DNA from: Ruminococcaceae bacterium UBA1730
Lineage (GTDB): Bacteria > Bacillota > Clostridia > Oscillospirales > Acutalibacteraceae
DNA: 29,600 nt
Assembly (NCBI GenBank): GCA_002315935.1
Contig: DCII01000047.1
Location: forward strand, 1-29,600
Reading direction: 5' to 3'
Under the pieces are notes generated by a model. The model saw only the letters and a list, made by a program, of their open reading frames with translations. It had not been told where the DNA came from and did no database searches. Position numbers and translations under genes: made by a program. Below, piece by piece: positions 1 to 8,623 of the stretch. Position 1 is the stretch's first letter. The number at the start of each line of letters is the position of its first letter.

Positions 1-3000
1 GCTTTACCGCCGAGAGGCTGCTGAGTAACGAGCGAATAAGGACCTGTTGAACGGGCATGAATCTTATCATCAACAAGGTGATGGAGCTTAAGATAATACA
101 TGACGCCGACTGTTACGGGGTTATCAAATCTTCTGCCCGTTCTGCCGTCGGTGAGAATCGACTTGCAGTCAAGACGAAGCTGGGGAACCTTTTCGGGATC
201 GAATTCTTCACCCTTTTCTTCTGCTTCCTTCTTTGCATTCTCCATAGTGATGCGGTTTGCTTCCATGAAGGCATCGGTAATGTCGCCTTCGTGAGCACCA
301 TCGAATACGGGAGTCATAACCTTATATCCGAGAGACCTTGCGGCAAATCCGAGGTGAACCTCAAGAACCTGACCAATGTTCATTCGGGAAGGAACGCCGA
401 GGGGGTTAAGAACAATATCAAGCGGTGTGCCGTCGGGAAGGAAGGGCATATCCTCCTGAGGAAGAATTCTTGAAACAACGCCCTTGTTACCGTGGCGACC
501 TGCCATCTTATCGCCGACTGAAAGCTTACGCTTCTGGGCAATATAGCAACGGACAACCTTGTTTACACCGGGTGAAAGCTCATCGCTGTTTTCCTTTGTG
601 AATACCTCAACATTAACAACAATACCGTATTCACCGTGGGGAACCTTAAGGGAAGTATCTCTGACCTCCTTTGCCTTTTCGCCGAAAATAGCACGGAGCA
701 GTCTTTCTTCTGCGGTAAGCTCAGTTTCGCCCTTGGGAGTGACCTTGCCGACAAGAATATCACCTGAATGAACCTCCGCACCGACGCGGATGATACCTCT
801 TTCATCGAGGTTTCCGAGAGCATCTTCGCCGACATTGGGAATATCTCTCGTGATTTCTTCGGGGCCGAGCTTAGTGTCTCTTGCTTCGGTCTCGTATTCT
901 TCTATATGAATTGATGTATAAACATCGTTACGAACAAGCTTTTCGTTGATAAGAACAGCGTCCTCGTAGTTGTAGCCTTCCCACGTCATGAAGCCGACAA
1001 GTGCATTCTTGCCAAGGCTGATTTCGCCGTGATCCGTTGCAGGACCGTCGGCAATAACCTCTCCCTTCTCAACTCTCTGACCGACCGAAACGATAGGTCT
1101 CTGGTTGATACAGGTTGCCTGGTTTGACCTCATGAACTTGATAAGCTCATAATAATGACTGTTGCCGCCGTCTTCCATAATGGTAACGCTGTCTGCACAA
1201 ACCTTTGAAACAACGCCGCCTTCCTTTGCAAGAACGGTTACGCCGGAGTCAACAGCCGCCTTGTATTCCATACCTGTTCCGACAATGGGAGCATCCGTCT
1301 TGAGAAGAGGAACAGCCTGTCTCTGCATGTTTGAACCCATGAGAGCACGGTTTGCGTCATCGTTCTCAAGGAAGGGAATCATTGCAGTTGCAACCGAAAC
1401 AACCATCTTGGGCGAAATATCCATGTAATCAGCCATTGTGTTGTCGATTTCAAGGAATTCGTCTCTGTGTCTTGCGGAAATCTTTTCTCTTACGAAACGG
1501 CTGTTTTCATCAAGGGGTTCGTTAGCCTGAGCAACGATATAATCATCCTCGGTGTCTGCCGTCATATATTCAACTTCGTCAAGAACTCTGCCCGTTGCCT
1601 TGTCAATCTTTCTGAACGGAGCTTCAATGAAGCCGTATTCATTGATTTTGGCAAATGTTGCAAGGTATGAAATAAGTCCGATGTTGGGACCTTCCGGAGT
1701 TTCAATGGGGCACATTCTGCCGTAATGCGAATAGTGAACGTCTCGAACCTCGAATCCTGCACGGTCTCTTGAAAGACCGCCCGGGCCGAGAGCTGAAAGA
1801 CGACGCTTATGAGTAAGCTCGGCAAGAGGATTGGTCTGGTCCATGAACTGCGAAAGCGGTGATGAACCGAAGAATTCTCTGATAGCTACCATTACGGGTC
1901 TGATGTTTATGAGGCTCTGCGGAGTGATTTTATCATCATCCTCCTGAGCCTGAATTGCCATTCTTTCACGGACAACTCTTTCCATTCTTGCGATACCGAT
2001 TCTGAACTGGTTCTGAAGAAGCTCGCCGACCGAACGGATTCGTCTGTTGCCGAGATGGTCAATATCGTCAATGTTACCGACCTTCTTTGTCAGGCAGTTA
2101 ACATAGTTTACTGATGCGAAAATATCGTCAATGATGATGTGCTTGGGAATAAGGTCATCACAACGGATTCTCATTTCTTCAAGAAGCGCTTCTTTATCAT
2201 CGCCGCATTTCTCGATGATTTCATGAAGAACTGAATAGCGGACTTTTTCGTTGATTGCAACATTTTCAAGCTCTTCCTTTGTGAATCCTTCGGGAAGAAC
2301 CGCAAGAGGCTCAACCATGCCGTTGGAAATTACGAAAAGCTGAGTGCCGTCTTCGCAGGCAACAACAACCTTCATTACACCGGCATTCTCGATTTCAATA
2401 GCCTTCTGCTTCGTGATGATTTCACCTGCATCTGCAATGAACTCGCCGGTATATTCCGAAATAACAGGCTCTGCAAGAGTACAGCCGGGAAGTCTGTTGA
2501 GCATTGAAAGCTTCTTGTTGTATTTATATCTGCCGACTCTGGAAATATCATATCTGTGAGGATCGAAGAACAGCTGGTCAATATGCTGCTGTGCAGATTC
2601 AAGAGTAACAGGTTCACCGGGACGGAGCTTCTTGAATACCTCCATGAGAGCTTCCTCGGTGTTCTTTGTTTCATCTCTCTCCATTGTGGCTTCGAGCTTG
2701 ATATCCTCGCCGAAGAAACGGCGAATGTCATCGTTGCTGCTCAGACCGAGTGCACGGATGAAGGTTGTGATGAATATTTTTCTGTTCTTGTCTATGCGGA
2801 CGTAGAATATATCATTGGGGTCCGTTTCATATTCGAGCCACGCACCTCTGTTGGGGTTGATTGTGCTCGTGAAAAGCTCGATACCTGTTTTGTCGTGACT
2901 CATTCCGAAATAGACACCGGGGGAACGGACGAGCTGAGAAACTATAACTCTCTCCGCACCGTTTATAACAAAAGTACCGCTCTCGGTCATCTTGGGGAAA

Positions 3001-3347
3001 TCACCCATGTAAACTTCCGATTCCTTGATAACGCCCGTTTCTTTGTTCTGAAGACGAACAACAACTCTCATCGGAACATTGTATGTGGCGTCTCTTTCTT
3101 TGCACTCACGAACCGTATACTTCGGCTTATCATCAATCTTGTAGTCTACAAATCTGAGAATCCAGTTGCCCGAAAAATCGGTTATGGGTTCCATGTCTCT
3201 GAAGACCTCTTTAAGACCCGTGTTGATAAACCAGTCATAGGAAGACTTCTGAATATCAATGAGGTTGGGCATATCCATAACTTCATTGATTTTTCCGAAG
3301 CTCATGCGGGTGCAGCTTCCTCGTTTAACGGGATTGACTTTCAGCAT
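1..3347 (-). CDS. rpoB: DNA-directed RNA polymerase beta subunit, partial (3' end beyond window)
   Basis: Catalytic beta subunit of RNA polymerase. About 1,115 codons are visible, open to the left edge; roughly the last 100 residues are missing. The frame ends at the conserved HHLVDDKIHARSTGPYSLV block followed by TQQPLGGKA, typical of the RpoB C-terminal region. The N-terminus has the family signature MSFGKI at residues 15-20. The rifampicin-pocket cluster (SQFMDQ, then THKRRLSALGPGG) is complete, and the residues matching E. coli D516, H526 and S531 are wild type (here D503, H513, S518), so I infer a rifampicin-sensitive enzyme. The start at 3347 is supported by GGAGG at 3356-3360, 8 nt upstream. 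The gene upstream is tmcAL, not rplL, so rpoB appears to have its own promoter. Confidence 0.98.
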   Translation of the reverse strand, partial: MLKVNPVKRGSCTRMSFGKINEVMDMPNLIDIQKSSYDWFINTGLKEVFRDMEPITDFSGNWILRFVDYKIDDKPKYTVRECKERDATYNVPMRVVVRLQNKETGVIKESEVYMGDFPKMTESGTFVINGAERVIVSQLVRSPGVYFGMSHDKTGIELFTSTINPNRGAWLEYETDPNDIFYVRIDKNRKIFITTFIRALGLSSNDDIRRFFGEDIKLEATMERDETKNTEEALMEVFKKLRPGEPVTLESAQQHIDQLFFDPHRYDISRVGRYKYNKKLSMLNRLPGCTLAEPVISEYTGEFIADAGEIITKQKAIEIENAGVMKVVVACEDGTQLFVISNGMVEPLAVLPEGFTKEELENVAINEKVRYSVLHEIIEKCGDDKEALLEEMRIRCDDLIPKHIIIDDIFASVNYVNCLTKKVGNIDDIDHLGNRRIRSVGELLQNQFRIGIARMERVVRERMAIQAQEDDDKITPQSLINIRPVMVAIREFFGSSPLSQFMDQTNPLAELTHKRRLSALGPGGLSRDRAGFEVRDVHYSHYGRMCPIETPEGPNIGLISYLATFAKINEYGFIEAPFRKIDKATGRVLDEVEYMTADTEDDYIVAQANEPLDENSRFVREKISARHRDEFLEIDNTMADYMDISPKMVVSVATAMIPFLENDDANRALMGSNMQRQAVPLLKTDAPIVGTGMEYKAAVDSGVTVLAKEGGVVSKVCADSVTIMEDGGNSHYYELIKFMRSNQATCINQRPIVSVGQRVEKGEVIADGPATDHGEISLGKNALVGFMTWEGYNYEDAVLINEKLVRNDVYTSIHIEEYETEARDTKLGPEEITRDIPNVGEDALGNLDERGIIRVGAEVHSGDILVGKVTPKGETELTAEERLLRAIFGEKAKEVRDTSLKVPHGEYGIVVNVEVFTKENSDELSPGVNKVVRCYIAQKRKLSVGDKMAGRHGNKGVVSRILPQEDMPFLPDGTPLDIVLNPLGVPSRMNIGQVLEVHLGFAARSLGYKVMTPVFDGAHEGDITDAFMEANRITMENAKKEAEEKGEEFDPEKVPQLRLDCKSILTDGRTGRRFDNPVTVGVMYYLKLHHLVDDKIHARSTGPYSLVTQQPLGGK

Positions 3348-3421
3348 TAGCTAATCCTCCGTTCATTGATATTTCCATTACTGTGGAAAACTTTAAATTT
3401 TGCAGGAAAATGTCTTCAAAA

Positions 3422-3451
3422 ATTTTAATACATTAAGCGCAAAAATATCAA
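3422..3451 (-). promoter_or_regulatory. Candidate second (downstream) rpoB promoter
   Basis: On the minus strand a TTGATA -35 (3446-3451) and a TAAAAT -10 (3422-3427) are separated by 18 bp. It lies inside the leader made from the stronger upstream promoter. The match is reasonable, but the region is AT-rich, so chance resemblance is possible. Confidence 0.4.
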
Positions 3452-3492
3452 AACTAAATGGCGACACTTTCCATCTTAAGATACAGTCCGGT

Positions 3493-3521
3493 ATTATACA
3501 CATATTAAAACGCTTTGTCAA
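3493..3521 (-). promoter_or_regulatory. Consensus sigma-A promoter of rpoB
   Basis: Minus strand: perfect TTGACA (3516-3521), 17-bp spacer, perfect TATAAT (3493-3498). Transcription would begin near 3486 and give a leader of about 140 nt before the rpoB start. The 410-nt gap between rpoB and tmcAL also holds the tmcAL-side hairpin (3658-3686) and an inverted repeat (3723-3771); I see no ORF in it. Confidence 0.88.
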
Positions 3522-3657
3522 TATATAATAAATGAGAAAAAATATTTTTGTGCATTCATACGAAATTTTTTATAATTTCAAATTTTTTCTTGTGTAATAT
3601 TTTTGCTCATTTGTGCAATTTTACCGAGAAAAACAAAGTCAAAACACAAAATATTGA

Positions 3658-3686
3658 AAGAGGAGCAGATAGACTCCGCCCCTCTT
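3658..3686 (-). terminator. Probable intrinsic terminator downstream of tmcAL
   Basis: A 9-bp stem (3658-3666 with 3678-3686, one G-U pair on the minus strand) has an 11-nt loop. On the minus strand it is followed by a U-rich but interrupted tract. It lies about 70 nt after the tmcAL stop and upstream of the rpoB promoter, so it would insulate rpoB from tmcAL transcription. Confidence 0.6.
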
Positions 3687-3722
3687 GTGGTATATCGCAT
3701 ATATAAATGGTAATTAAATCTT

Positions 3723-3771
3723 TAAGGAAACGCTGAATAAATCAGCAAGCAAGATTTTCAATGTTTCCTTA
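3723..3771. repeat. 49-bp inverted-repeat element overlapping the tmcAL 3' end
   Basis: The perfect 9-bp repeats TAAGGAAAC (3723-3731) and GTTTCCTTA (3763-3771) bound the element. A second small hairpin, GCTGA (3732-3736) with TCAGC (3742-3746), abuts the left arm. The right arm supplies the last tmcAL codons just before its stop. It could be a remnant of a small transposon-derived repeat or a structured 3' end; there is no strong U-tract directly after it. Confidence 0.45.
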
Positions 3772-4945
3772 GAGGCTTTTCTTTTGCGGTTGCCGAACAT
3801 ATTCCCCTTTTATCGGTCAACAGAGCATAAATATCCCCTGCTCTGCATTCCGCTTCATATGCCGTTTTCACCTTTTCGTCTGCATTTTTCAGCTCCGCCG
3901 CCTTGGTGATTATCGGCAAAGAAGCGGTCTTATATGCACCCTTCAGAAGCGATGCACCCCTGTCGGTAAATCCGCATACGCCGATATAAGTCGCTCCGTC
4001 AGCAACGCTTTCGGCAGTCAAGCCGAGGCATAGAGAGAGAATAATTCTTCTTATTCTTGCATGGGAATATCTCTTCGTTTTAACCATCGCATACAGCTCC
4101 TCAAGCGTTGAGGAGTCCTTTGAAGCGGCAATAATACGGTTTTCAATTCCTTCCGAAGCATCGGGACAAAGTGCAATTTCCTCCGCAGATGAAGTTCTTA
4201 TTCTATATAGCATAGCGGTTTCAAGCCCGGAAAAATCGGTTATTTTCTGCTCATCGGTTGCATTTGAAAGCACCTTATAAATCTTTTCCGGAACAAATTC
4301 ATCCCATTTTTCACCGCCTATTATAAGGTTTCTTATATGAGATGCAGATGCAATATTGCCTGCCGAAATATCCGAATCATGCTCTGCACCCTCACGCTTT
4401 ACGGCAAACGGCTTAATACTGCTTCCTGTTTTTTTTAATGCGGAAATATATTCCACGGCAAGAATATCATTCGGATTTTTTATGACATTTGCACATTCGG
4501 GAGAGAAGCTGCGGATTGCATTTTCTCTTGCAATTGCAAACGAAACACCTTTTTTTATTTCTTGAGAAAGAGCATTCTGAACCTCTTCGCTCTCAATCAG
4601 CTCCGAAGTTCTGCAAAGCAAATCGGTATCTGCACATTCGCTTCCGAAAACAAGAGTGTCAACGCAACCGAGAGCATCAAGAATTTTCACTCCTCCGAGA
4701 GCAAAGCTTTTTGCTCCGGAAACGGCACAGTTAACAGGTAAACGCAGAACGAGGTCTGCACCTCCCTCAAGAGCGGTTCTGACTCTGACATCGTTTCTGA
4801 ACAGAGCAGGTTCACCCCTCTGAACGAAATTTCCGCTCATAACCGCAACAACACATTCCGCTCCCTGCTCCCTTGCTTTTTCAATCAGCAGAGCGTGGCC
4901 GTTATGAAAAGGATTATATTCTGCAATAATTCCTGCAATCTTCAT
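3758..4945 (-). CDS. tmcAL: tRNA(Met) cytidine acetate ligase (YlbM family)
   Basis: 395 aa. TmcAL uses ATP and acetate to form N4-acetylcytidine at the wobble position of elongator tRNA-Met. The N-terminal nucleotidyltransferase fold shows NPFHNGH at residues 11-17 (an HxGH-type nucleotide-binding motif) and a conserved SGNFVQRGEPA block. The C-terminal part has the family-typical KRYSHARIRRIIL. I chose the ATG at 4945 because AGAGG at 4953-4957 sits 7 nt upstream and because family members begin at this MKIAGIIAEYNPFHNGH stretch; a longer upstream reading (to 4972) runs into the promoter. It is divergent from ackA. The last codons and stop lie in an inverted repeat. Family identity is strong; the acetylation role is known from B. 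subtilis. Confidence 0.93.
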   Translation of the reverse strand: MKIAGIIAEYNPFHNGHALLIEKAREQGAECVVAVMSGNFVQRGEPALFRNDVRVRTALEGGADLVLRLPVNCAVSGAKSFALGGVKILDALGCVDTLVFGSECADTDLLCRTSELIESEEVQNALSQEIKKGVSFAIARENAIRSFSPECANVIKNPNDILAVEYISALKKTGSSIKPFAVKREGAEHDSDISAGNIASASHIRNLIIGGEKWDEFVPEKIYKVLSNATDEQKITDFSGLETAMLYRIRTSSAEEIALCPDASEGIENRIIAASKDSSTLEELYAMVKTKRYSHARIRRIILSLCLGLTAESVADGATYIGVCGFTDRGASLLKGAYKTASLPIITKAAELKNADEKVKTAYEAECRAGDIYALLTDKRGICSATAKEKPLRKH

Positions 4946-4966
4946 ATAATAACCTCTGAAAAACAC

Positions 4967-4995
4967 TTGCAAAATAATTTATTCAAGTATATAAT
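4967..4995 (+). promoter_or_regulatory. Promoter of ackA, sharing its -10 region with the tmcAL promoter
   Basis: TTGCAA (4967-4972), 17-bp spacer, TATAAT (4990-4995); predicted start near 5002. The -10 hexamer overlaps the opposite-strand -10 of tmcAL by five bases. Confidence 0.8.
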
Positions 4996-5019
4996 AAAGC
5001 AGTTAAATGCTTTTATCAA
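4991..5019 (-). promoter_or_regulatory. Promoter of tmcAL, sharing its -10 region with the ackA promoter
   Basis: On the minus strand TTGATA (5014-5019), 17-bp spacer, TATTAT (4991-4996); predicted start near 4984, about 39 nt before the tmcAL ATG. Both promoters use one symmetric TATAATA core. Confidence 0.72.
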
Positions 5020-5047
5020 GCAAAATTTCACATTTTGGAGTGTTAGT

Positions 5048-6247
5048 ATGAAAATTCTTGTTATCAACTGCGGCAGTTCATCGCTCAAATATCAGCTCAT
5101 TGATATGGAAAACGAAAACCTGCTTGCAAAAGGTATCTGCGAACAGATAGGCGATGCAAACGCATCATTCACACACAAGGTTCCCGGAGCAGAGGGCAAA
5201 AACATCAAGGAACCCCATGCAATGAAAGACCACGGCGATGCTATCAAGCTTGTTCTCGATACCCTCGTAAGTGCAGAAAACGGCGTTATCGCATCAATGG
5301 ATGAAATCGGTGCTGTCGGTCACAGAGTTCTTCACGGCGGCGAAAAGTTCTCCGCATCGGTTCTTGTCAACGATGCTGTCAAGTCGGCAATCAAGGAATG
5401 CTTCAAGTTCGGACCTCTTCACAATCCTGCAAACCTCAAGGGTATCGAAGCCTGCGAAAGCATCATGGATGTTCCTCAGGTTGCAGTATTTGACACAGGC
5501 TTCCATCAGACAATGCCCGACTACGCTTATATGTACGCTCTTCCCTATGAATTCTACGAGAAGGACGGCATCCGTAAATACGGCTTCCACGGCACATCTC
5601 ACAGATATGTTTCAGCCCGTTGCGTTGAGCTTCTCGGCGGCAAGGCAGAAGGCACAAAAATTGTTACCTGCCACCTCGGCAACGGTTCATCAATCTCCGC
5701 TGTTAAAGACGGCAAGTGCTTCGACACAACAATGGGTCTTACTCCCCTTGAGGGCATCATAATGGGTACACGCTGCGGCTCAATCGACCCCGCCATCGTT
5801 CCCACTATCATGAAGAGCCACAACCTCACTCCCGATGAGATGGATACCCTCATGAATAAGAAGAGCGGTATGCTCGGCATTGCAGGCACAAGCGACAACC
5901 GCACAATCGAGGGTATGTCCAAAGAAGGCAACGAAAAGGCAAAGCTTGTTGAATCAATGCTCTGCCATCAGCTCACAAAATATATCGGCGGTTATGCTGC
6001 TGCTATGGGCGGTGTTGACGCAGTTGTTTTCACCGGCGGTATCGGCGAAAACAATCCCCAGTACAGAACAAGAGTTGCAGAGAAGCTTGCGTTCCTCGGC
6101 ACTGAAATTGACGAAGAGAAGAACCACATCAGAGGAGAAGAGGTTGAAATCTCCGTTCCCGGCTCAAAGGTTAAGCTCTTTGTTATCCCCACCAACGAAG
6201 AGCTTGTTATCGCAAGAGACACAAAGGCTATTGTTGAGGCACTTTAA
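5048..6247 (+). CDS. ackA: Acetate kinase
   Basis: 399 aa, the usual length. It interconverts acetyl phosphate plus ADP and acetate plus ATP, the ATP-yielding last step of acetate fermentation in the cytoplasm. Motifs of the ASKHA kinase fold are all present: NCGSSSLKY at 7-15, GHRVLHGG, FDTGFH, GFHGTSHRYV, CHLGNGSSI, GTRCGSIDP and FTGGIGENNPQYR. The ATG at 5048 has GGAG at 5037-5040 (7 nt upstream); the in-frame upstream extension crosses the promoter. The gene stands alone with its own promoter and terminator. The phosphotransacetylase partner (pta), often adjacent in Clostridia, is not in this window. Confidence 0.97.
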   Translation: MKILVINCGSSSLKYQLIDMENENLLAKGICEQIGDANASFTHKVPGAEGKNIKEPHAMKDHGDAIKLVLDTLVSAENGVIASMDEIGAVGHRVLHGGEKFSASVLVNDAVKSAIKECFKFGPLHNPANLKGIEACESIMDVPQVAVFDTGFHQTMPDYAYMYALPYEFYEKDGIRKYGFHGTSHRYVSARCVELLGGKAEGTKIVTCHLGNGSSISAVKDGKCFDTTMGLTPLEGIIMGTRCGSIDPAIVPTIMKSHNLTPDEMDTLMNKKSGMLGIAGTSDNRTIEGMSKEGNEKAKLVESMLCHQLTKYIGGYAAAMGGVDAVVFTGGIGENNPQYRTRVAEKLAFLGTEIDEEKNHIRGEEVEISVPGSKVKLFVIPTNEELVIARDTKAIVEAL

Positions 6248-6261
6248 TTCAATCATTTTCC

Positions 6262-6296
6262 GCCATCGCTTTCGGGCGATGGCTCTTGTATTTTAT
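6262..6296 (+). terminator. Intrinsic terminator of ackA
   Basis: Stem GCCATCGC (6262-6269) pairs with GCGATGGC (6276-6283) around a 6-nt loop, followed by a T-rich tract (6284-6296). It starts 15 nt after the ackA stop. Confidence 0.85.
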
Positions 6297-6328
6297 ATAT
6301 ACATTTTATAAAACATTTTATTTTCTTC

Positions 6329-6357
6329 TTGCAAAATGCGGAAAAATATTATAAAAT
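6329..6357 (+). promoter_or_regulatory. Promoter of the aminotransferase-trpS pair
   Basis: TTGCAA (6329-6334), 17-bp spacer, TAAAAT (6352-6357), about 40 nt before the aminotransferase start. Confidence 0.65.
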
Positions 6358-6397
6358 AGTTCAAATCAAATGTTAACACACCGAAAGGATGATATAA

Positions 6398-7582
6398 ATG
6401 GATTATAAGTTTTCGAAAGGCGTTTCATCGCTTCAGCCCTCAGTCATCAGAGAAATTCTCAAAACCTCCGCAGGAAGCATCCCTCTTGCCGCAGGCAACC
6501 CAGCTCCCGATGCTTTTCCCGTTGATGATGTTCAGAAGATTCTCGCAGATGTTATGCAGAACGAGCCGATTCTCGCTCTTCAGTACGGCATTTCAGAGGG
6601 ATATGCCCCTCTTATCAAGGAATTGACGAAGCTTGCCAAGGAGCGTTACGGTGCAATGGGTGACGATGATGCTCTCATTATCACAAGCGGTGCACAGCAG
6701 GTTATGAGCCTTGTCAGCCAGTGCTTCATTGATTACGGCGATGTTGTTCTCTGCGAAGAGCCTTCGTTTATCGGTGCACTCAACTGCTTCAGAAGCTTCG
6801 GTGCAACTCTTTCGGGAGTTCCCACGGAGAGTGACGGAATCAGCATTGAAGCTCTTGAGGAAAAACTGAAAACAGAAAAGAATGTCAAATTCTTATATAC
6901 AATTCCCAACTTCCAGAATCCGGCAGGTGCAACAATGTCTTTCGAAAAGAGAAAGGCAGTTTATGAGCTTGCCAAGAAATACGGAATTATGATTCTTGAA
7001 GATAACCCCTATGGTGACCTGCGTGTTTCGGGCGAAGAGGTTCCCTCAATCAAGAGCCTTGATGAAGACGGAATAGTTATCTATTCGGGTTCATTCTCAA
7101 AGATTGTTGCTCCCGGCATAAGAGTAGGCTTTGTAACCGCTCCGAAGCCCGTTATCGCAAAGCTCACCTGTGCAAAGCAGACACAGGATGTTCACACCGT
7201 TATGCTTTCACAGCTCGTTGTTTATAAATGGCTGACCGAATGTGATTTTGTTGCTCATATTGAAAAAATCAAGGCAATATATAAGAGAAAGCTCAACCTT
7301 CTCTGCGACTGCATGGATAAGGAGCTTGCAGGTTTTCTTGAATATAACAGACCGGAGGGCGGTCTCTTCGTATGGGCAAAGGTCAAAGACGGCGTTAACA
7401 TGAGAGATTTTGTTACCAAGGCATCCGCCGCAGGCGTAGCGGTTGTTCCCGGCAACGCATTTCTTACCGACATGACCCGTGAATATAACTATATCAGACT
7501 TAATTTCTCAACTCCTTCGGATGAGGACATCGTTAAGGGTGTTAAGATTCTCGGCGAAGTTGCAAGAAGCTACAACGCATAA
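6398..7582 (+). CDS. PLP-dependent fold-type I aminotransferase (LysN/MocR-domain-like)
   Basis: 394 aa, cytoplasmic. The sequence resembles class I/II aminotransferases of the 2-aminoadipate/aromatic (LysN-like) group. Visible PLP-site features are the TSGAQQ block (96-101), TIPNFQNPAG with its conserved Asn (168-177), the Asp in ILEDNPYG (D202), the Schiff-base Lys in YSGSFSKIVAPG (K235), and the distal carboxylate-binding Arg region (YIRLNFS). There is no N-terminal DNA-binding domain, so it is an enzyme and not a MocR regulator. The start is supported by an AAAGGA-type site upstream of 6398. trpS follows after 15 nt, so the two are likely co-transcribed. Substrate is not determinable from sequence; an aromatic or broad-specificity amino acid is possible. 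Confidence 0.88.
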   Translation: MDYKFSKGVSSLQPSVIREILKTSAGSIPLAAGNPAPDAFPVDDVQKILADVMQNEPILALQYGISEGYAPLIKELTKLAKERYGAMGDDDALIITSGAQQVMSLVSQCFIDYGDVVLCEEPSFIGALNCFRSFGATLSGVPTESDGISIEALEEKLKTEKNVKFLYTIPNFQNPAGATMSFEKRKAVYELAKKYGIMILEDNPYGDLRVSGEEVPSIKSLDEDGIVIYSGSFSKIVAPGIRVGFVTAPKPVIAKLTCAKQTQDVHTVMLSQLVVYKWLTECDFVAHIEKIKAIYKRKLNLLCDCMDKELAGFLEYNRPEGGLFVWAKVKDGVNMRDFVTKASAAGVAVVPGNAFLTDMTREYNYIRLNFSTPSDEDIVKGVKILGEVARSYNA

Positions 7583-7597
7583 AGGATGGTTTAAAAC

Positions 7598-8599
7598 ATG
7601 GAAAATACAGAACGCAAGCCGATTGTTCTCAGTGCAATTCAGCCGACATCAATTCCGACTCTCGGCAACTATCTCGGTGCGCTCAAAAACTGGAAAATGA
7701 TGTGTGAGGATTATGATTGCCTTTATGCGGTTGCAGACCTTCATGCGTTGACAGTTCATCCGGAGCCTGCAAAGCTCCGTCAGCAGATTCTTGAAATGTA
7801 TGCAACTCTTCTTGCAGTCGGTCTTGACCCCGAAAAGAACATCGTTTTCATTCAGAGTCAGGTTCCAGCTCATGCAGAGCTTGCATGGCTTCTTGATTGC
7901 TACACCATGTTCGGCGAAGCTTCAAGAATGACGCAGTTCAAGGAAAAATCCGCAAAGCACGCCGATAATGTCAATGTCGGACTTTTTGCATATCCCGTTC
8001 TTATGGCGGCTGATATTCTTCTTTATCAGGCAAATTTCGTTCCCGTCGGAGCAGACCAGAAGCAGCATCTTGAAATTGCAAGAGATATTGCAGTGCGTTT
8101 CAACACTCTCCGTGGAGACACTTTCACGCTTCCCGAACCCTTTATCGGAAAAATCGGTGCAAAGGTCATGAGCCTTCAGGACCCCACTCAGAAGATGAGC
8201 AAGAGTGACCCTAATCCCAAGGCATCCATTTCTCTTCAGGATACTCCCGACGCTATCCTCAAGAAGTTCAAGTCAGCCGTTACGGACAGCGAAGCGGTAG
8301 TCCGCTATGCAGACGGCAAGGACGGAATCAACAACCTCATGTCAATCTATTCCTGCTGCACGGGTCTTGACTATGCGGCTATTGAAAAGGAATTCGAAGG
8401 CAAGGGCTACGGCGATTTCAAGGTTAAGGTTGCGGAAGCGGTTATCGAGGAGCTTCGTCCCTTCCAGGAAAATTATAAGAGACTTATGGGCGACAAGCAG
8501 TATCTTCTTGACACCGCCGCTCAGGGAGCAGAGAAGGCTTCGAGAATTGCCAACAGAACCCTTGCAAAGGCCAAGAAAAAAGTCGGACTTTTGCTCTGA
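7598..8599 (+). CDS. trpS: Tryptophanyl-tRNA synthetase
   Basis: 333 aa, typical for bacterial TrpRS, a class I synthetase that charges tRNA-Trp. The HIGH-like motif appears as PTLGNYLGAL (20-29), followed by the Rossmann-fold ADLHALT, the tryptophan-pocket PVGADQKQHLEIARD (149-163) and KMSKS at 199-203. AAAGGATGG overlaps the stop of the upstream aminotransferase and serves as ribosome binding site, so the pair looks translationally close. I see no T-box leader. It is followed by the regulatory region of argG with no strong terminator between. Confidence 0.97.
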   Translation: MENTERKPIVLSAIQPTSIPTLGNYLGALKNWKMMCEDYDCLYAVADLHALTVHPEPAKLRQQILEMYATLLAVGLDPEKNIVFIQSQVPAHAELAWLLDCYTMFGEASRMTQFKEKSAKHADNVNVGLFAYPVLMAADILLYQANFVPVGADQKQHLEIARDIAVRFNTLRGDTFTLPEPFIGKIGAKVMSLQDPTQKMSKSDPNPKASISLQDTPDAILKKFKSAVTDSEAVVRYADGKDGINNLMSIYSCCTGLDYAAIEKEFEGKGYGDFKVKVAEAVIEELRPFQENYKRLMGDKQYLLDTAAQGAEKASRIANRTLAKAKKKVGLLL

Positions 8600-8623
8600 T
8601 AATCGCCGGATATTCTCTGTTAT

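Noticed and set aside
2556..3350. 264-codon plus-strand open frame opposite rpoB
   Set aside because: It is the antisense shadow of rpoB, which is clearly coding on the minus strand; no ribosome binding site or recognisable domain.
3382..3390. DnaA-box-like TTTTCCACA on the minus strand in the rpoB leader
   Set aside because: Single copy with one mismatch and no cluster of boxes or origin-linked genes nearby.
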